A stretch of DNA of 64,000 nt from CAYWKS01 sp964458935 (GTDB taxonomy: Bacteria > Planctomycetota > Phycisphaerae > Phycisphaerales > Zrk34). The notes beneath the pieces were generated by a model. It ran no database searches and had not been told where the DNA came from. It saw nothing but the letters and a program-made list of their open reading frames with translations. The stretch spans positions 62,001 to 126,000 of the forward strand of contig CAYWKS010000007.1 of NCBI GenBank assembly GCA_964458935.1, read 5' to 3'. Positions within the stretch are counted from its first letter, which is position 1. Every line of letters starts with the position of its first letter. Both the position numbers and the translations under genes were made by a program. Below, in pieces: positions 18,152 to 26,985 of this stretch.

Positions 18152-19774
18152 TCAGGAACCCTGTACATCACCGCGCACGGCGGGCGGGTCGTCGCCCCGT
18201 GACGGCGCCTTGAGCAGCCACCACGACAGCCCCGCGACCTCGCCCCCGACGTCTTCGCCCAGACGCTCGCGATGGTCGTCCCACGCCAGCTCCCCGACGA
18301 CCCGATAACCCTCCCGGGTCCAGGCGTGGGATAAGGTCTCGTCCGCCCGGAGGTACATCAGCACGAAGTCGGCGCGCCAGCAGGCGACGCGCTCGCGGAC
18401 CTGGTCGATGTCCCGGCCCCAGATGCTCGGCGCGTCGGGTCGATTCACCTGGTGGACCGCCCACCAGTTGGGAAAGAGCATGAACTCGCGCCGGGCCGCG
18501 ACATGCACCGGCAACTCGACCATGGTGCGGTAGCCGTCGAAGATGTTCTCGAACACGCCTTGCGGGTCGTTGTGGGCGAAGTAGACCCGCTCGCCCCGCT
18601 GCACGGGTGCGAGGAATTGCTCGACGGCCTCGATCAGCGGCCGGACCTCGAACGGCGCGAGGGCGGGCGGCACGATGAAGACCTTGCGGCCGGCGATGCC
18701 GGTCATCGCGGCGACCGGCGCGGCCGTCAGCCAGAACGACGCGAGCACCCACGGGTTGCCCGACTGAATCGTCGCGGCGGTCGCCAGCGTTAACACGAGC
18801 ATGTCCATCGTCTGCACGTCGGCGAAGCGGACCAGGCGACCATTGAAAAGCATCAGCCCCGCGGTCGCGACCAGGAACCCGTCCAACCGGCCGTCGACCC
18901 ACCACATCACCGCGATGAACTGCCCAAGCAGGGCGAGCTTGTACAGCAGGTACACGTTGAGCGACCGGAGGCGCGTGTAGCGGTAGCGGGTGTTGGCGCT
19001 GGAGGCGCCGACGCCCTTGCTGACCACGCCGAGCGACTCTCTCAGCGATCCGTCCTTCCACGCCGGCCCGAAGTGCGTGCACAATTTGAGGCCGGCGGGC
19101 ACGATGGCGAGGATCGGCCACAGCTCACCCCGCCCGATCGCCGCCACCGCCGCCAGGGGCGCGGCGACGACGACCGCCGTGAAGCTGCCGAAGCTCACGC
19201 CCAACCAGCCGATCGCGCTGAGCCAGTCCGCCCCGGTGTACAAGCCGTACACGCCAAGGGGGAACAGCGCCCAGCCCACGGCGTTGTAATTCTGCTTGAC
19301 CAGCGCCAGCGCGTAGAAAGAACTGCTCAGGCCCGCGACGGCGAGCACGAGCGCCACCCACCAGCCGAACGAATCGATCCATACCGCGTGCATCGCCAGC
19401 CAGGCGAGCATGCACACCGGCGTCAGGATCGCCGCCATCCGCCAGAATGCGTTGATCGAGAATAGCGACAGGTGAAACCAGCGGCTGAGGCGATAGTCGC
19501 CGATCCCGAAGTGGGGGCTGACGCCCGAGCGGCCGTACCGGTCCAGTTGCAGGGCCATCGACGCGTAGAACAGCGCGTGGATGCCGTTCCGCGCGGCGAA
19601 CTTGCTGTATCGGCTCCATCGCCCGTCGGCGAGCACGCGGCTGGCCCAGAGGGTGCGGGCCCACTGCACCGGCATGGCCAGCAGCAGCACCACCGGATAG
19701 ACCGGCAACAGCGCCAGGCCCACCGGGTGCTCCCGCCGAATGATCTGTAGCCTGGCGCGGACACGGCTATTCAT
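18152..19774 (-). CDS. Polytopic membrane protein of polysaccharide locus, unknown function (possible polymerase)
   Basis: This 540-residue protein has roughly ten hydrophobic segments between residues 15 and 400, then a soluble C-terminal domain of about 130 residues (AHNDPQGVFENIFDGYRTMV, FPNWWAVHQVNRPDAPSIWG, LAWDDHRERLG). I do not recognise a family. Position next to the flippase and lack of any other polymerase candidate make a Wzy-like or GT-C role possible, but no catalytic motif is visible. Its ATG overlaps the flippase stop (ATGA), so the two are translationally coupled. The function is left open. Confidence 0.6.
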   Translation of the reverse strand: MNSRVRARLQIIRREHPVGLALLPVYPVVLLLAMPVQWARTLWASRVLADGRWSRYSKFAARNGIHALFYASMALQLDRYGRSGVSPHFGIGDYRLSRWFHLSLFSINAFWRMAAILTPVCMLAWLAMHAVWIDSFGWWVALVLAVAGLSSSFYALALVKQNYNAVGWALFPLGVYGLYTGADWLSAIGWLGVSFGSFTAVVVAAPLAAVAAIGRGELWPILAIVPAGLKLCTHFGPAWKDGSLRESLGVVSKGVGASSANTRYRYTRLRSLNVYLLYKLALLGQFIAVMWWVDGRLDGFLVATAGLMLFNGRLVRFADVQTMDMLVLTLATAATIQSGNPWVLASFWLTAAPVAAMTGIAGRKVFIVPPALAPFEVRPLIEAVEQFLAPVQRGERVYFAHNDPQGVFENIFDGYRTMVELPVHVAARREFMLFPNWWAVHQVNRPDAPSIWGRDIDQVRERVACWRADFVLMYLRADETLSHAWTREGYRVVGELAWDDHRERLGEDVGGEVAGLSWWLLKAPSRGDDPPAVRGDVQGS

Positions 19775-21222
19775 CGCCTGCGCTCGACGAGCTTGCGCCA
19801 GAGCCGGTGTCGGTGCGACCCCGAGACCGCCGACCAGCCGAGCAGGGCGGCGGCGGGGACGGCGACGGCGCATCCGAAGGCGTAGTTGACCTCATCGCGA
19901 TACATTATCGAAATCGCCGCGCCAGCGACAAGACCCACCGTGACCTGGCCCAGCAGGATCGCGTACGGGTAGCGCACGCGCCACAGCCGCTCGCTGACGA
20001 CCAGGGCCAGCACGTTCCAGACGAAGAAGCAGACCGACGTGGCCGCCGCCGCGCCCACCCCACCGTACCGCGGCACCGACCAGGAGTTGAGCGCGATGTT
20101 CAGCCCCGCCGCCGCCATCATCAGCACCGGCACGTAGATGTTCCGCTCGGCCTTCCACAAGCCCGAGACGACGATCATGTAGAACCCGTAAAACACCGGA
20201 TACCACGCGAGCACGCCGACGATGCTGTAGGCCTGGGCATATTCGGGCGCGGCCAGCAGGCGGACCAGCCCGGGCGCCACCGCGGTCAGCAGGACCACGC
20301 CGGCGACCGCGACGCCCATGTACAGGCGGGCGATCGTGCGGAACAGCGCCGGGCCGTCGGGCTGGTGCATCGCCTCCATGCCGACCGGCCACCACGCGAG
20401 GCGGAAGGTCTGCACGGCCAGTCCCAGCATCATGGCGAATTTCGCCCCGACCGCGTACACGCCCAGTTCCTCGGCGTTCTGGAAGGTGGCCACGAACCAG
20501 CGGTCGGACGTGTTCAGGACGTACATGGCGAAGCCCGACGGCACGAGCGGCGCGCCGAAACGGATCAGCTTGGGCCACCAGCCCCAATGCCAGGCCGACC
20601 AGTCCATCTGGTCGCGGATCAGCCACCAGCCCAGCAGCGTGGTGCAGGCCGCCGCGAGAAGGCTGCCCAGGAAGTAGCCCAGGATGCCCTGCTTGAAGAC
20701 GAGGATGAGCGTCAACGCCGCGCCCGCGGTCAGCAGCGCGTGGATCAGCGTTACGCTCACGTACTTGATCGGCTTGAACAGGAGGCGGAACACCTCCGCG
20801 GCCTGAGCGGTGAGCTGCGAGAACAGCGCCGAGGCAAACGCGATCGCGAAGACGCTCGGATCCAGCCGTCCGTCGAACAGGAAGGTATTCAGCAGCGGCG
20901 ACAACAGCGTCGCAACGACCACGCAGACACTGCCCCAAGCCAGTCGCCACTGCACGGTCGCGGTGATCACCTGCGCCTGAACCGCGGGCCCGTCCTCCTT
21001 CTGCTTGAAGAAGTAGAAGGACTGGGCGGCGTTGGTGCCCATGACCATGAACGAGCTGAGCAGCGACGCCCCGACGGTCACCATCTCCAGGGCGCCGTAC
21101 TCGGCGGGCGAGAAGACCGCCGTGTACACCGGAAGGAGAAAGAAGGCGATGCCCTTGGCGAACGCTCCGCCCAGGCCGTAGACCAGCATGTCGCGACCCA
21201 GGAAGAGCAGTTTGCTTTTCAT
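19771..21222 (-). CDS. Oligosaccharide flippase (Wzx / MATE-like polysaccharide transporter)
   Basis: This 483-residue protein has about 12-14 hydrophobic segments over its full length. The N-terminus (MLVYGLGGAFAKGIAFFLLP followed by FSPAEYGALEM) is the usual opening of Wzx/RfbX-type flippases: a conserved 'G-x-x-F-x-K-x-x-x-F-x-L-P' helix and the 'EYG' turn. It would flip the undecaprenyl-linked repeat unit to the periplasm, which implies a Wzy-dependent pathway. ATG 21222 has GGAGAG about nine bases upstream. The 157-base gap upstream (21223-21379) has no gene and no clear promoter. Confidence 0.85.
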   Translation of the reverse strand: MKSKLLFLGRDMLVYGLGGAFAKGIAFFLLPVYTAVFSPAEYGALEMVTVGASLLSSFMVMGTNAAQSFYFFKQKEDGPAVQAQVITATVQWRLAWGSVCVVVATLLSPLLNTFLFDGRLDPSVFAIAFASALFSQLTAQAAEVFRLLFKPIKYVSVTLIHALLTAGAALTLILVFKQGILGYFLGSLLAAACTTLLGWWLIRDQMDWSAWHWGWWPKLIRFGAPLVPSGFAMYVLNTSDRWFVATFQNAEELGVYAVGAKFAMMLGLAVQTFRLAWWPVGMEAMHQPDGPALFRTIARLYMGVAVAGVVLLTAVAPGLVRLLAAPEYAQAYSIVGVLAWYPVFYGFYMIVVSGLWKAERNIYVPVLMMAAAGLNIALNSWSVPRYGGVGAAAATSVCFFVWNVLALVVSERLWRVRYPYAILLGQVTVGLVAGAAISIMYRDEVNYAFGCAVAVPAAALLGWSAVSGSHRHRLWRKLVERRR

Positions 21223-21379
21223 GCTCGGTCGCTCTCCACGGATGAGGGTGCGGCGCAGCACGGCGAAGCGGCGGGCCTCGCCGGGGGCGCTGCTGGTCGT
21301 CTCGATCGGTCGGCCGCCTAGCCTAGCACAACGGCCGCGCCCGTGGGCCGCGCCCACACGAGTCCCCGCCGACGCACGC

Positions 21380-22357
21380 TCATGGCCATGGTGGCCCTTC
21401 CGGCCGCGACGCCAGCATCGCCCGGATCGCCTCCAGCTCCGCGCGGTCGACCTTCTGGTCCATCGACGCGCGCAGCGCCAGCTCAGCCGGATCGAATCGA
21501 AGCCCGCGTTCGTCCATCCCCAGCGACTCGGCAAGGGCCAGGACATGGCGGCGGGGTTCGGCGCAGAACGCTTCGTAGCTCCACCGCACCACGCGCGACT
21601 CGCCGGCCTGGGCGAGTTGGGCATCGATCGTCCGCTCCACGGCGAGCATCTGCCGCACGGCGAACGAGACGGGATCGGCCGGCGGATCGGCGCGGAGCGC
21701 CGCGGGGATCGGGTTGAACGTGCCCAACTCGTAGTGGGCCTTGAGCTCGGACTGGATCGCCTGTTCGGGGTCGCGGCGGAGGCGCACCGTCCACAACTCG
21801 GGAACCGCGTCGCGCAGCCGCGCCAGTTGATCGTAAGCCCACACATTCTTGTAGATCAGCGGCCGATCGGACGCGGCGCCTACCCAGGTCGCCAGCGCCC
21901 CGAAGCGTCGCCTGACCTGTGCCGCATCGAGCCCGGGCGACAGCACCCACTGCATCAGCGCGTTGCCCTCGTTCACGTCGTAGATCGAGGGGGTGTGGCC
22001 GTAGTAGTTGTTGAACCCCGGCATCACGGCGGCGAAGCGTTCGCGCCGGAGCATCCACCGCGACGCCAGCGCCGGCAAGAGCATGTGCAGGTTGCTGATG
22101 TACACGCAGCGCAGCGCGCGCGTCGTCGCCTGGTACACGACCGTGCTGCCCGAACGCGGGGGGCTGGCGATCATGACGCAGGGTGGCATCACCTCCGGGG
22201 GTTGGGCCGGCAGGGCACGCAGCAGGCGATCCAGCGCCACCGTCAGCGGCCGCGCCGCAGCCAGCGCCATGCCCAGCCGCGCCGCCGGGTGGCCCGACCG
22301 CAACGCCCCGAGCAGTCGTCGAGCCTGCGCGCGTCGGCCCGTGATGGTTTCGATCAT
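21380..22357 (-). CDS. Sulfotransferase family protein
   Basis: This 325-residue protein has the PAPS-binding loop VMIASPPRSGSTVVYQAT at about residues 60-77 and a later region VPELWTVRLRRDPEQAIQSE that takes the place of the 3'-phosphate motif. The middle has a tyrosine- and asparagine-rich stretch (GFNNYYGHTPSIYDVNEGN) not seen in the other two sulfotransferases here, so substrate choice probably differs. ATG 22357 overlaps the upstream TGA (ATGA). Longer in-frame starts exist but would run into the methyltransferase gene. Confidence 0.8.
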   Translation of the reverse strand: MIETITGRRAQARRLLGALRSGHPAARLGMALAAARPLTVALDRLLRALPAQPPEVMPPCVMIASPPRSGSTVVYQATTRALRCVYISNLHMLLPALASRWMLRRERFAAVMPGFNNYYGHTPSIYDVNEGNALMQWVLSPGLDAAQVRRRFGALATWVGAASDRPLIYKNVWAYDQLARLRDAVPELWTVRLRRDPEQAIQSELKAHYELGTFNPIPAALRADPPADPVSFAVRQMLAVERTIDAQLAQAGESRVVRWSYEAFCAEPRRHVLALAESLGMDERGLRFDPAELALRASMDQKVDRAELEAIRAMLASRPEGPPWP

Positions 22358-23262
22358 GCCCGGCCCCATAGCGTTATCGGCGCGTCCGGCTCTCGGGAGA
22401 CGACCCGCAGCCCCGCGGCGGCGAACCAGGACTCCACCACCGACTCGGTGGGAAACATCAGTTGCTGCGGCGCGATGTTGACCATGACCACCTCGCGGCA
22501 CTGCCGCCAACTCGCGTTGCCCAGGTGCAGGCCCGAACGCGTGGGCAGCAGCCCGAGTACCGGCACGATCGCATCGGCGACCCGCCGCGTGATCCAGGGA
22601 CCGCCACGGCAGCAGGCGCTGCGGACCACGGAAAAGACCGCCCCGCCCACACCACGCTGCCGCGGATACACCCACACGCCCACCAATCCCCCGGGGCGCG
22701 TCACACGGGCCAACTCGCGCAGCCCGGCCAGCGGATCGGGCGTGTACGCCAGCACCCCGAACGAGAACGACGCGTCGAAACTGTTGTCGGCGAAGGGCAG
22801 CGCGAGTACGTCGGCATGCAGCACCGCCCAGTCCACGGCCAGACGCCGTGACGTGGCGCGCAGCGCGTCGGCCGAGACATCGACACCCGCGTAGCGATAC
22901 CGCGTCGGACGTCCGGCTTCAGCGAGCACCTGGGCGTGCACCCCGTCGCCGCACCCGGCGTCCAGGACCTTGACGGGCTCGGCGCTGCCGGCCGTGGCGT
23001 GGAGGTGCTCGAGGAACCGCCGCGCGACCTCGAGCTTGGCCGTCGGCAGAACATCCGCGCGGTGCGCCCGCCAGTGGTTATCAAAGGGGTGGTCCGCCGC
23101 GAACGACGCGATGCCCTCGCGGACCGGGAATCGGCGGGACTTGTCCGGCGGGACGAAGGCTTCGCATTCCGCGTCGAACGTCAGCGGCCGCCCCCCGCCG
23201 GGCTCGGCCAACAGCGGCGCAAGCCATTCGGGCAAACGCGATGCTTCGCCCTCGCCGCTCAT
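22354..23262 (-). CDS. SAM-dependent methyltransferase (class I)
   Basis: This 302-residue protein has motif I VKVLDAGCGDGVHAQVLAEA and the following YAGVDVSADALRATSRRLA and DVLALPFADNSFDASFSFGV, the normal SAM-binding sequence order. The ~90 residues before it include FPVREGIASFA, resembling the short Trm112-like or 'UbiE-associated' leader found in many sugar-locus methyltransferases. ATG 23262 overlaps the upstream stop by four bases. It probably methylates a sugar or the chain end; the substrate is unknown. Confidence 0.8.
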   Translation of the reverse strand: MSGEGEASRLPEWLAPLLAEPGGGRPLTFDAECEAFVPPDKSRRFPVREGIASFAADHPFDNHWRAHRADVLPTAKLEVARRFLEHLHATAGSAEPVKVLDAGCGDGVHAQVLAEAGRPTRYRYAGVDVSADALRATSRRLAVDWAVLHADVLALPFADNSFDASFSFGVLAYTPDPLAGLRELARVTRPGGLVGVWVYPRQRGVGGAVFSVVRSACCRGGPWITRRVADAIVPVLGLLPTRSGLHLGNASWRQCREVVMVNIAPQQLMFPTESVVESWFAAAGLRVVSREPDAPITLWGRA

Positions 23263-24131
23263 GACCCGGTTCCGTTCTCCCCGACGGTCGCCGGCTCGAG
23301 CTCGTGCAGGCTCAGGTCGTTGCGACGCCGCAACGCCACCGACAGCAGCACGTTGAGATAGATCGTTGGGACCCGCATCGGCAGGTACCGCACCCGCGAG
23401 CGAAAGAACGTCTGAAGTGTGCGCACGATCTGCCCCGCCTGGTTGCAATGCTCGAGGTGCGAGATCAGGTCGAAATCGATGTCCGGATGCTGACGGCGGT
23501 AGTGCCGCCTCGAAATCAGCCGGCGACCCAGGTTCCACAACCCGCCCTCGGTGGGAAAGACGATCTGCAATTCACTGTCCGGCGTGGTCACGCGATGCAA
23601 CTCCATCACCGCGTCCTTCAGGTACCACAGGTGCTCAAACGCGTTGGAGGAGAACACGTAGTCGATCGTTCCCGATTGGATCGGCAGGCGCGCCGCATCA
23701 CCGTAGATGGCGACCGCCTCGGGGTAGCGCTGCTTCAGGACGCGCAGCCGATGCATGTTGCGATCGAGCCCGACGTAGCCGTGGCAATCCCCGAGCCTGG
23801 CGATCTGTGCGCCGTCGCCGCAACCGATGTCGAGCAGCCATGTGCCGCGTCGACGCTGTTGAAACCGGCCGATGTCCCGGTAGCTGAACTGGGCCAGCCG
23901 GCCAGCGATCGTCGCCGACTCCGTGTAGTAGCGCATCCGCTTCTCGACCAGCGCGTCCCAGTCACGGAACTGCCGACAGTGGTACACCTTGTCGGCCGGG
24001 ACCGGTCGCTGTGAATCGAGGATGTAGATGCCTTCGTCGGTCTGGCGATACTGACGCCCGCCTTCGGATCGCAGCGACGCATCCAAGGGCGTCCCGTCGT
24101 CGGGCGATCGCAAGATCGATCGGATGTCCAT
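23259..24131 (-). CDS. SAM-dependent methyltransferase (class I)
   Basis: This 290-residue protein has motif I TWLLDIGCGDGAQIARLGDC, then YVGLDRNMHRLRVLKQRYPE and DAARLPIQSGTIDYVFSSNA with FEHLWYLKDAVMELHRV, a standard Methyltransf_11 order. The N-terminus (LRSPDDGTPLD, then QTDEGIYIL) resembles the Trm112-like leader of its neighbour at 22354, so the pair may be an old duplication. It overlaps that gene by four bases. The upstream gap to the aminotransferase (24132-24213) is 82 bases. Confidence 0.8.
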   Translation of the reverse strand: MDIRSILRSPDDGTPLDASLRSEGGRQYRQTDEGIYILDSQRPVPADKVYHCRQFRDWDALVEKRMRYYTESATIAGRLAQFSYRDIGRFQQRRRGTWLLDIGCGDGAQIARLGDCHGYVGLDRNMHRLRVLKQRYPEAVAIYGDAARLPIQSGTIDYVFSSNAFEHLWYLKDAVMELHRVTTPDSELQIVFPTEGGLWNLGRRLISRRHYRRQHPDIDFDLISHLEHCNQAGQIVRTLQTFFRSRVRYLPMRVPTIYLNVLLSVALRRRNDLSLHELEPATVGENGTGS

Positions 24132-24213
24132 GGCGGATCATCCTAATGACAGCCGCGTACCGGGGGCAAGCGAACGCGGGACCCGTGCGCCGTGGTACAT
24201 GGATGGCCGGTCA

Positions 24214-25395
24214 CTAGGCGATTGAGCCCACGCAGCGGATCACCGCTTCGACGTCGCAGCCCCTCCAGACTGGCAGGTTGAGCGCTTCGCGTGCCATGGC
24301 CCGCGCGACGGGGAAATCGCCGCGGCTGCCCGGCCGATCTCGGTACGCCGGCATGTCGGGCACGCAGTATTCGATAATGCGGCCGAGCTGGATGCCCCGG
24401 CGGGCGGCGTGCTCGATGTATCGCTCGCGGTGCGGGGTGCGGACGGTGTAATGCGAATACGTCGCGCCATCAACGATCGGGGGGAGACGAAGCGTCGGGT
24501 GGTCGCGCAGGGCGCGATCGTAAGCCAGCGCGTTGTCCCGGCGGGCGGCGACGATGTCGTGGTACCGGCGGACCTGGACCCGCCCGACCCGTGCTTCGGC
24601 ACGGGTCAGGGCCTTCTGCCAGTCGGCGGGCATGTCGATCTGGTCGTCGTCGTAGTACTTGACGAAGCGATCGAGCGCGCCGATCCGCTCGAGCCGGTGC
24701 ACGGCGCGGTAGATCGGCGGGGCGAGCGAGAGGGCCGAGGCCACGAGGTAAGCCCGCCGCGCCCATTCCTTGCCGCGCCGCCGACGCACCAGCCGCTCAC
24801 GCTGATCAGCGAGGCGGTCGGCCAGGACGGCGTCGTCGGTGGTGATCATCCCGCCGAAGATCGACGTGATGACCTTGCTGATGTTCAGGCCGAACATCGC
24901 GGCGTCGCCGGCCTGCTGGACGGGTCGGCCGTTCCACGCGGCCGCGAAGCTGTGCGCGCAATCCTGGATGATGCGGACGTGCGCGTGGCGCTGCCGGACT
25001 TGCTGCAGCCGGTCCAGGTCGACCGGGTACCCGAAGATCGAGGTCGCGACGATCGCCGCGGTGTCCGGGGTTATGGCCTGGGCGGTGCGGTCGAGGTCCA
25101 TGTTGAAGTCGGAGTCACGACTGTCGACGAAGACCGGCTCGTTGCCGCTGGTGACGATGGCGTGCGGCACGACCACGCAGGTGTACGCCGGGCAGATGAC
25201 CTGCTTGCCGCGGATGCCCATCGCGTGCAGCAGCGCGACGAGGGCGGTGCGGCCGTACGGGAACGCGACCGCGTGCCGCTGGCCCATCAGCTCGGCAAAG
25301 GCCCGTTCGAACCGCGGGACGTCGTCGCCCGAGCCGGGCGCGCACGCCGCGCGGATCTCCGGCCAACCGATGCAGGGCCTAAGCCTCGGGATCAT
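24214..25395 (-). CDS. DegT/DnrJ/EryC1/StrS-family sugar aminotransferase-like protein
   Basis: This 393-residue PLP fold protein has AVAFPYGRTALVALLHAMG (phosphate-binding region), VIIQDCAHSF-like RIIQDCAHSFAAAWNG (Asp that holds the pyridine nitrogen) and GLNISKVITSIFGGMITTDD, where the Lys after the Ser should bind PLP. Family members transaminate keto-sugars. It overlaps the downstream end of the unknown gene at 25379 by 17 bases. It is distinct from the WbpE homologue at 56299. The product amino sugar is not readable. Confidence 0.8.
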   Translation of the reverse strand: MIPRLRPCIGWPEIRAACAPGSGDDVPRFERAFAELMGQRHAVAFPYGRTALVALLHAMGIRGKQVICPAYTCVVVPHAIVTSGNEPVFVDSRDSDFNMDLDRTAQAITPDTAAIVATSIFGYPVDLDRLQQVRQRHAHVRIIQDCAHSFAAAWNGRPVQQAGDAAMFGLNISKVITSIFGGMITTDDAVLADRLADQRERLVRRRRGKEWARRAYLVASALSLAPPIYRAVHRLERIGALDRFVKYYDDDQIDMPADWQKALTRAEARVGRVQVRRYHDIVAARRDNALAYDRALRDHPTLRLPPIVDGATYSHYTVRTPHRERYIEHAARRGIQLGRIIEYCVPDMPAYRDRPGSRGDFPVARAMAREALNLPVWRGCDVEAVIRCVGSIA

Positions 25396-26944
25396 CGTCG
25401 CTTCTCTGCCAGTAGCCGGCCGAGGCCATGTGGATCGCGCTGAACGGTTCGGCGAGTTCGACGGGCTGAAGCCGGCCGGACGGATCGTGCAACTCGTCCG
25501 TGATCGTCAGGTCGGCGCCCAAACGGATCACGCGGGAATTGTAGGCCGAGCCCCCGCGGCCGCCCGTGATCAACAGGCCGACCAGCGCCCGCTTGATTCG
25601 GTCGCGAACGAACCCGATCCGCATCGCGGTGACGCACAAGACCCGCAGCACGATGAAGCGACCCGGCGTCGGCAGGGCACGCCGCATCGCGACCAGCGGC
25701 GAGTCGATCCGAACGGCCTGGTCGGTGATCTGCGGCGGGTCGATCGGCTGCGCGTTCTGCGTGGAATACCATCGACCCTTGGGGTCGACCGCGGCGAAAC
25801 CACCGTCGCGGCGCGCGGCCCGGCCATCGACGAAGTGGTAGCACGCCCCGCCCTTGCGGAGCGCCACGATCGTGCTGTGCCTGGGGCCGCGATCGATCAG
25901 CAGCCCCGCCTCGGGGAAGGTCACGCGATCCGTCCGCCCTCGCTCCGCAGGCAACGGCGGTGGTGGCGACGCGCCCTGGTCCGATGACGCGGCGAGCGCC
26001 GCCGCCCAGCAGTAGGCGTTGAACATCGGCACCAGGTTCGGCGGGTCCATCGACGCGAGCGTGACCGTGCGGCGGGAGGCGATCGACCGGCGGGTGAACG
26101 CCGCCATCGCCGCCGCTTCGTCACTTTCACCGGCGAGCGCCTCGAACCCCGCAGGCACACAGAATCGCGTGTTCCGGCTGGCGTACACCCCGCCGTACGA
26201 CCCGTCGGGATGCGCGAAATGCCAGACAAATCGGACCGCGTCCGCGAGCGGTTCGCCCAGCTTCAACTCCGGCCGACGCCCGTGCAAGTCCGCCAGGTAG
26301 TACAGTCCCAGCGACTGGTAGCCGGGGTCGGCACCGCCGTACTCGCTGAACCAGCCCTCGCGGTTGCGCATGGCGAGTAGTCGATCGAGCAGGCGCCCGC
26401 CCGCCGCGTCTGATTCACCGGTGAGGTCGGCCCACAGGAACAGCGCCGCCGCCGCCGTGGCGAGGTGGTTGCCGATCACGCCGTGCGTTTCATCCGACCG
26501 GCGCACGAACCTTACGAGCGGCTCGATGATCGCAAGTCGCGCGTCGCGCGTCGCCGCGTCCTGCCGGTCGGCGAGCAGTCGCACCGCCGTGAGCAAGTCG
26601 TAAGCCACCAGCGACGTGACGCAGAACGACGACTCGTGGGGGAAGGCTTCTTCGAGGCTGCCGTTGCGTCGGGTCATGCGCCCGGTGGCGTCGAAGATCG
26701 CGCCGATGCGGTGGAGCACGCCGTCGTCCGCCATCCACTCGGGCAACAGGCGGTGCGTCACCAGACGCGCCAGGCCGTTCGCCGCGCCCTGGAAGGTCGC
26801 ATTGGGAAAATCGATGAGCTTCCACGCCCAGAAGAACCGGTCGCCGCACCCGCGGGTGGGGCTGGTTGGGTCGCGGTCGAAGCTGGCAAGCAAGCGGGGC
26901 AGTGCTGCGGTCACTTCCCGCAGATAGACCTCGGAGCCTGGCAT
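25379..26944 (-). CDS. Unknown protein, alpha/alpha-toroid plus beta domain (heparinase II/III-like shape)
   Basis: This 521-residue protein is mostly helical for the first ~320 residues, with spaced aromatic and Gly-Asn motifs (GCGDRFFWAWKLIDFPN, HGVIGNHLATAAAALFLWAD, GGADPGYQSLGLYYLADL, HPDGSYGGVYASRNTRF). The last ~170 residues look beta-rich (LLIDRGPRHSTIVALRKGG, RRDGGFAAVDPKGRWYSTQN). That layout recalls heparinase II/III-type lyases and related uronate epimerases, but I see no definite catalytic set. No signal peptide is visible. It lies between an aminotransferase and a deacetylase. A polysaccharide-modifying lyase, epimerase or binding protein is possible; the function is not assigned. 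Confidence 0.6.
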   Translation of the reverse strand: MPGSEVYLREVTAALPRLLASFDRDPTSPTRGCGDRFFWAWKLIDFPNATFQGAANGLARLVTHRLLPEWMADDGVLHRIGAIFDATGRMTRRNGSLEEAFPHESSFCVTSLVAYDLLTAVRLLADRQDAATRDARLAIIEPLVRFVRRSDETHGVIGNHLATAAAALFLWADLTGESDAAGGRLLDRLLAMRNREGWFSEYGGADPGYQSLGLYYLADLHGRRPELKLGEPLADAVRFVWHFAHPDGSYGGVYASRNTRFCVPAGFEALAGESDEAAAMAAFTRRSIASRRTVTLASMDPPNLVPMFNAYCWAAALAASSDQGASPPPPLPAERGRTDRVTFPEAGLLIDRGPRHSTIVALRKGGACYHFVDGRAARRDGGFAAVDPKGRWYSTQNAQPIDPPQITDQAVRIDSPLVAMRRALPTPGRFIVLRVLCVTAMRIGFVRDRIKRALVGLLITGGRGGSAYNSRVIRLGADLTITDELHDPSGRLQPVELAEPFSAIHMASAGYWQRSDDDPEA

Positions 26945-26985
26945 GCCGCAAGTCTATCACCAAGCGCACGCCCACGCCAAGCTTG

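Noticed and set aside
15461..18202. Plus-strand frame of about 913 codons
   Set aside because: Opposite the asparagine-synthase-like and sulfotransferase genes; composition is that of a shadow frame.
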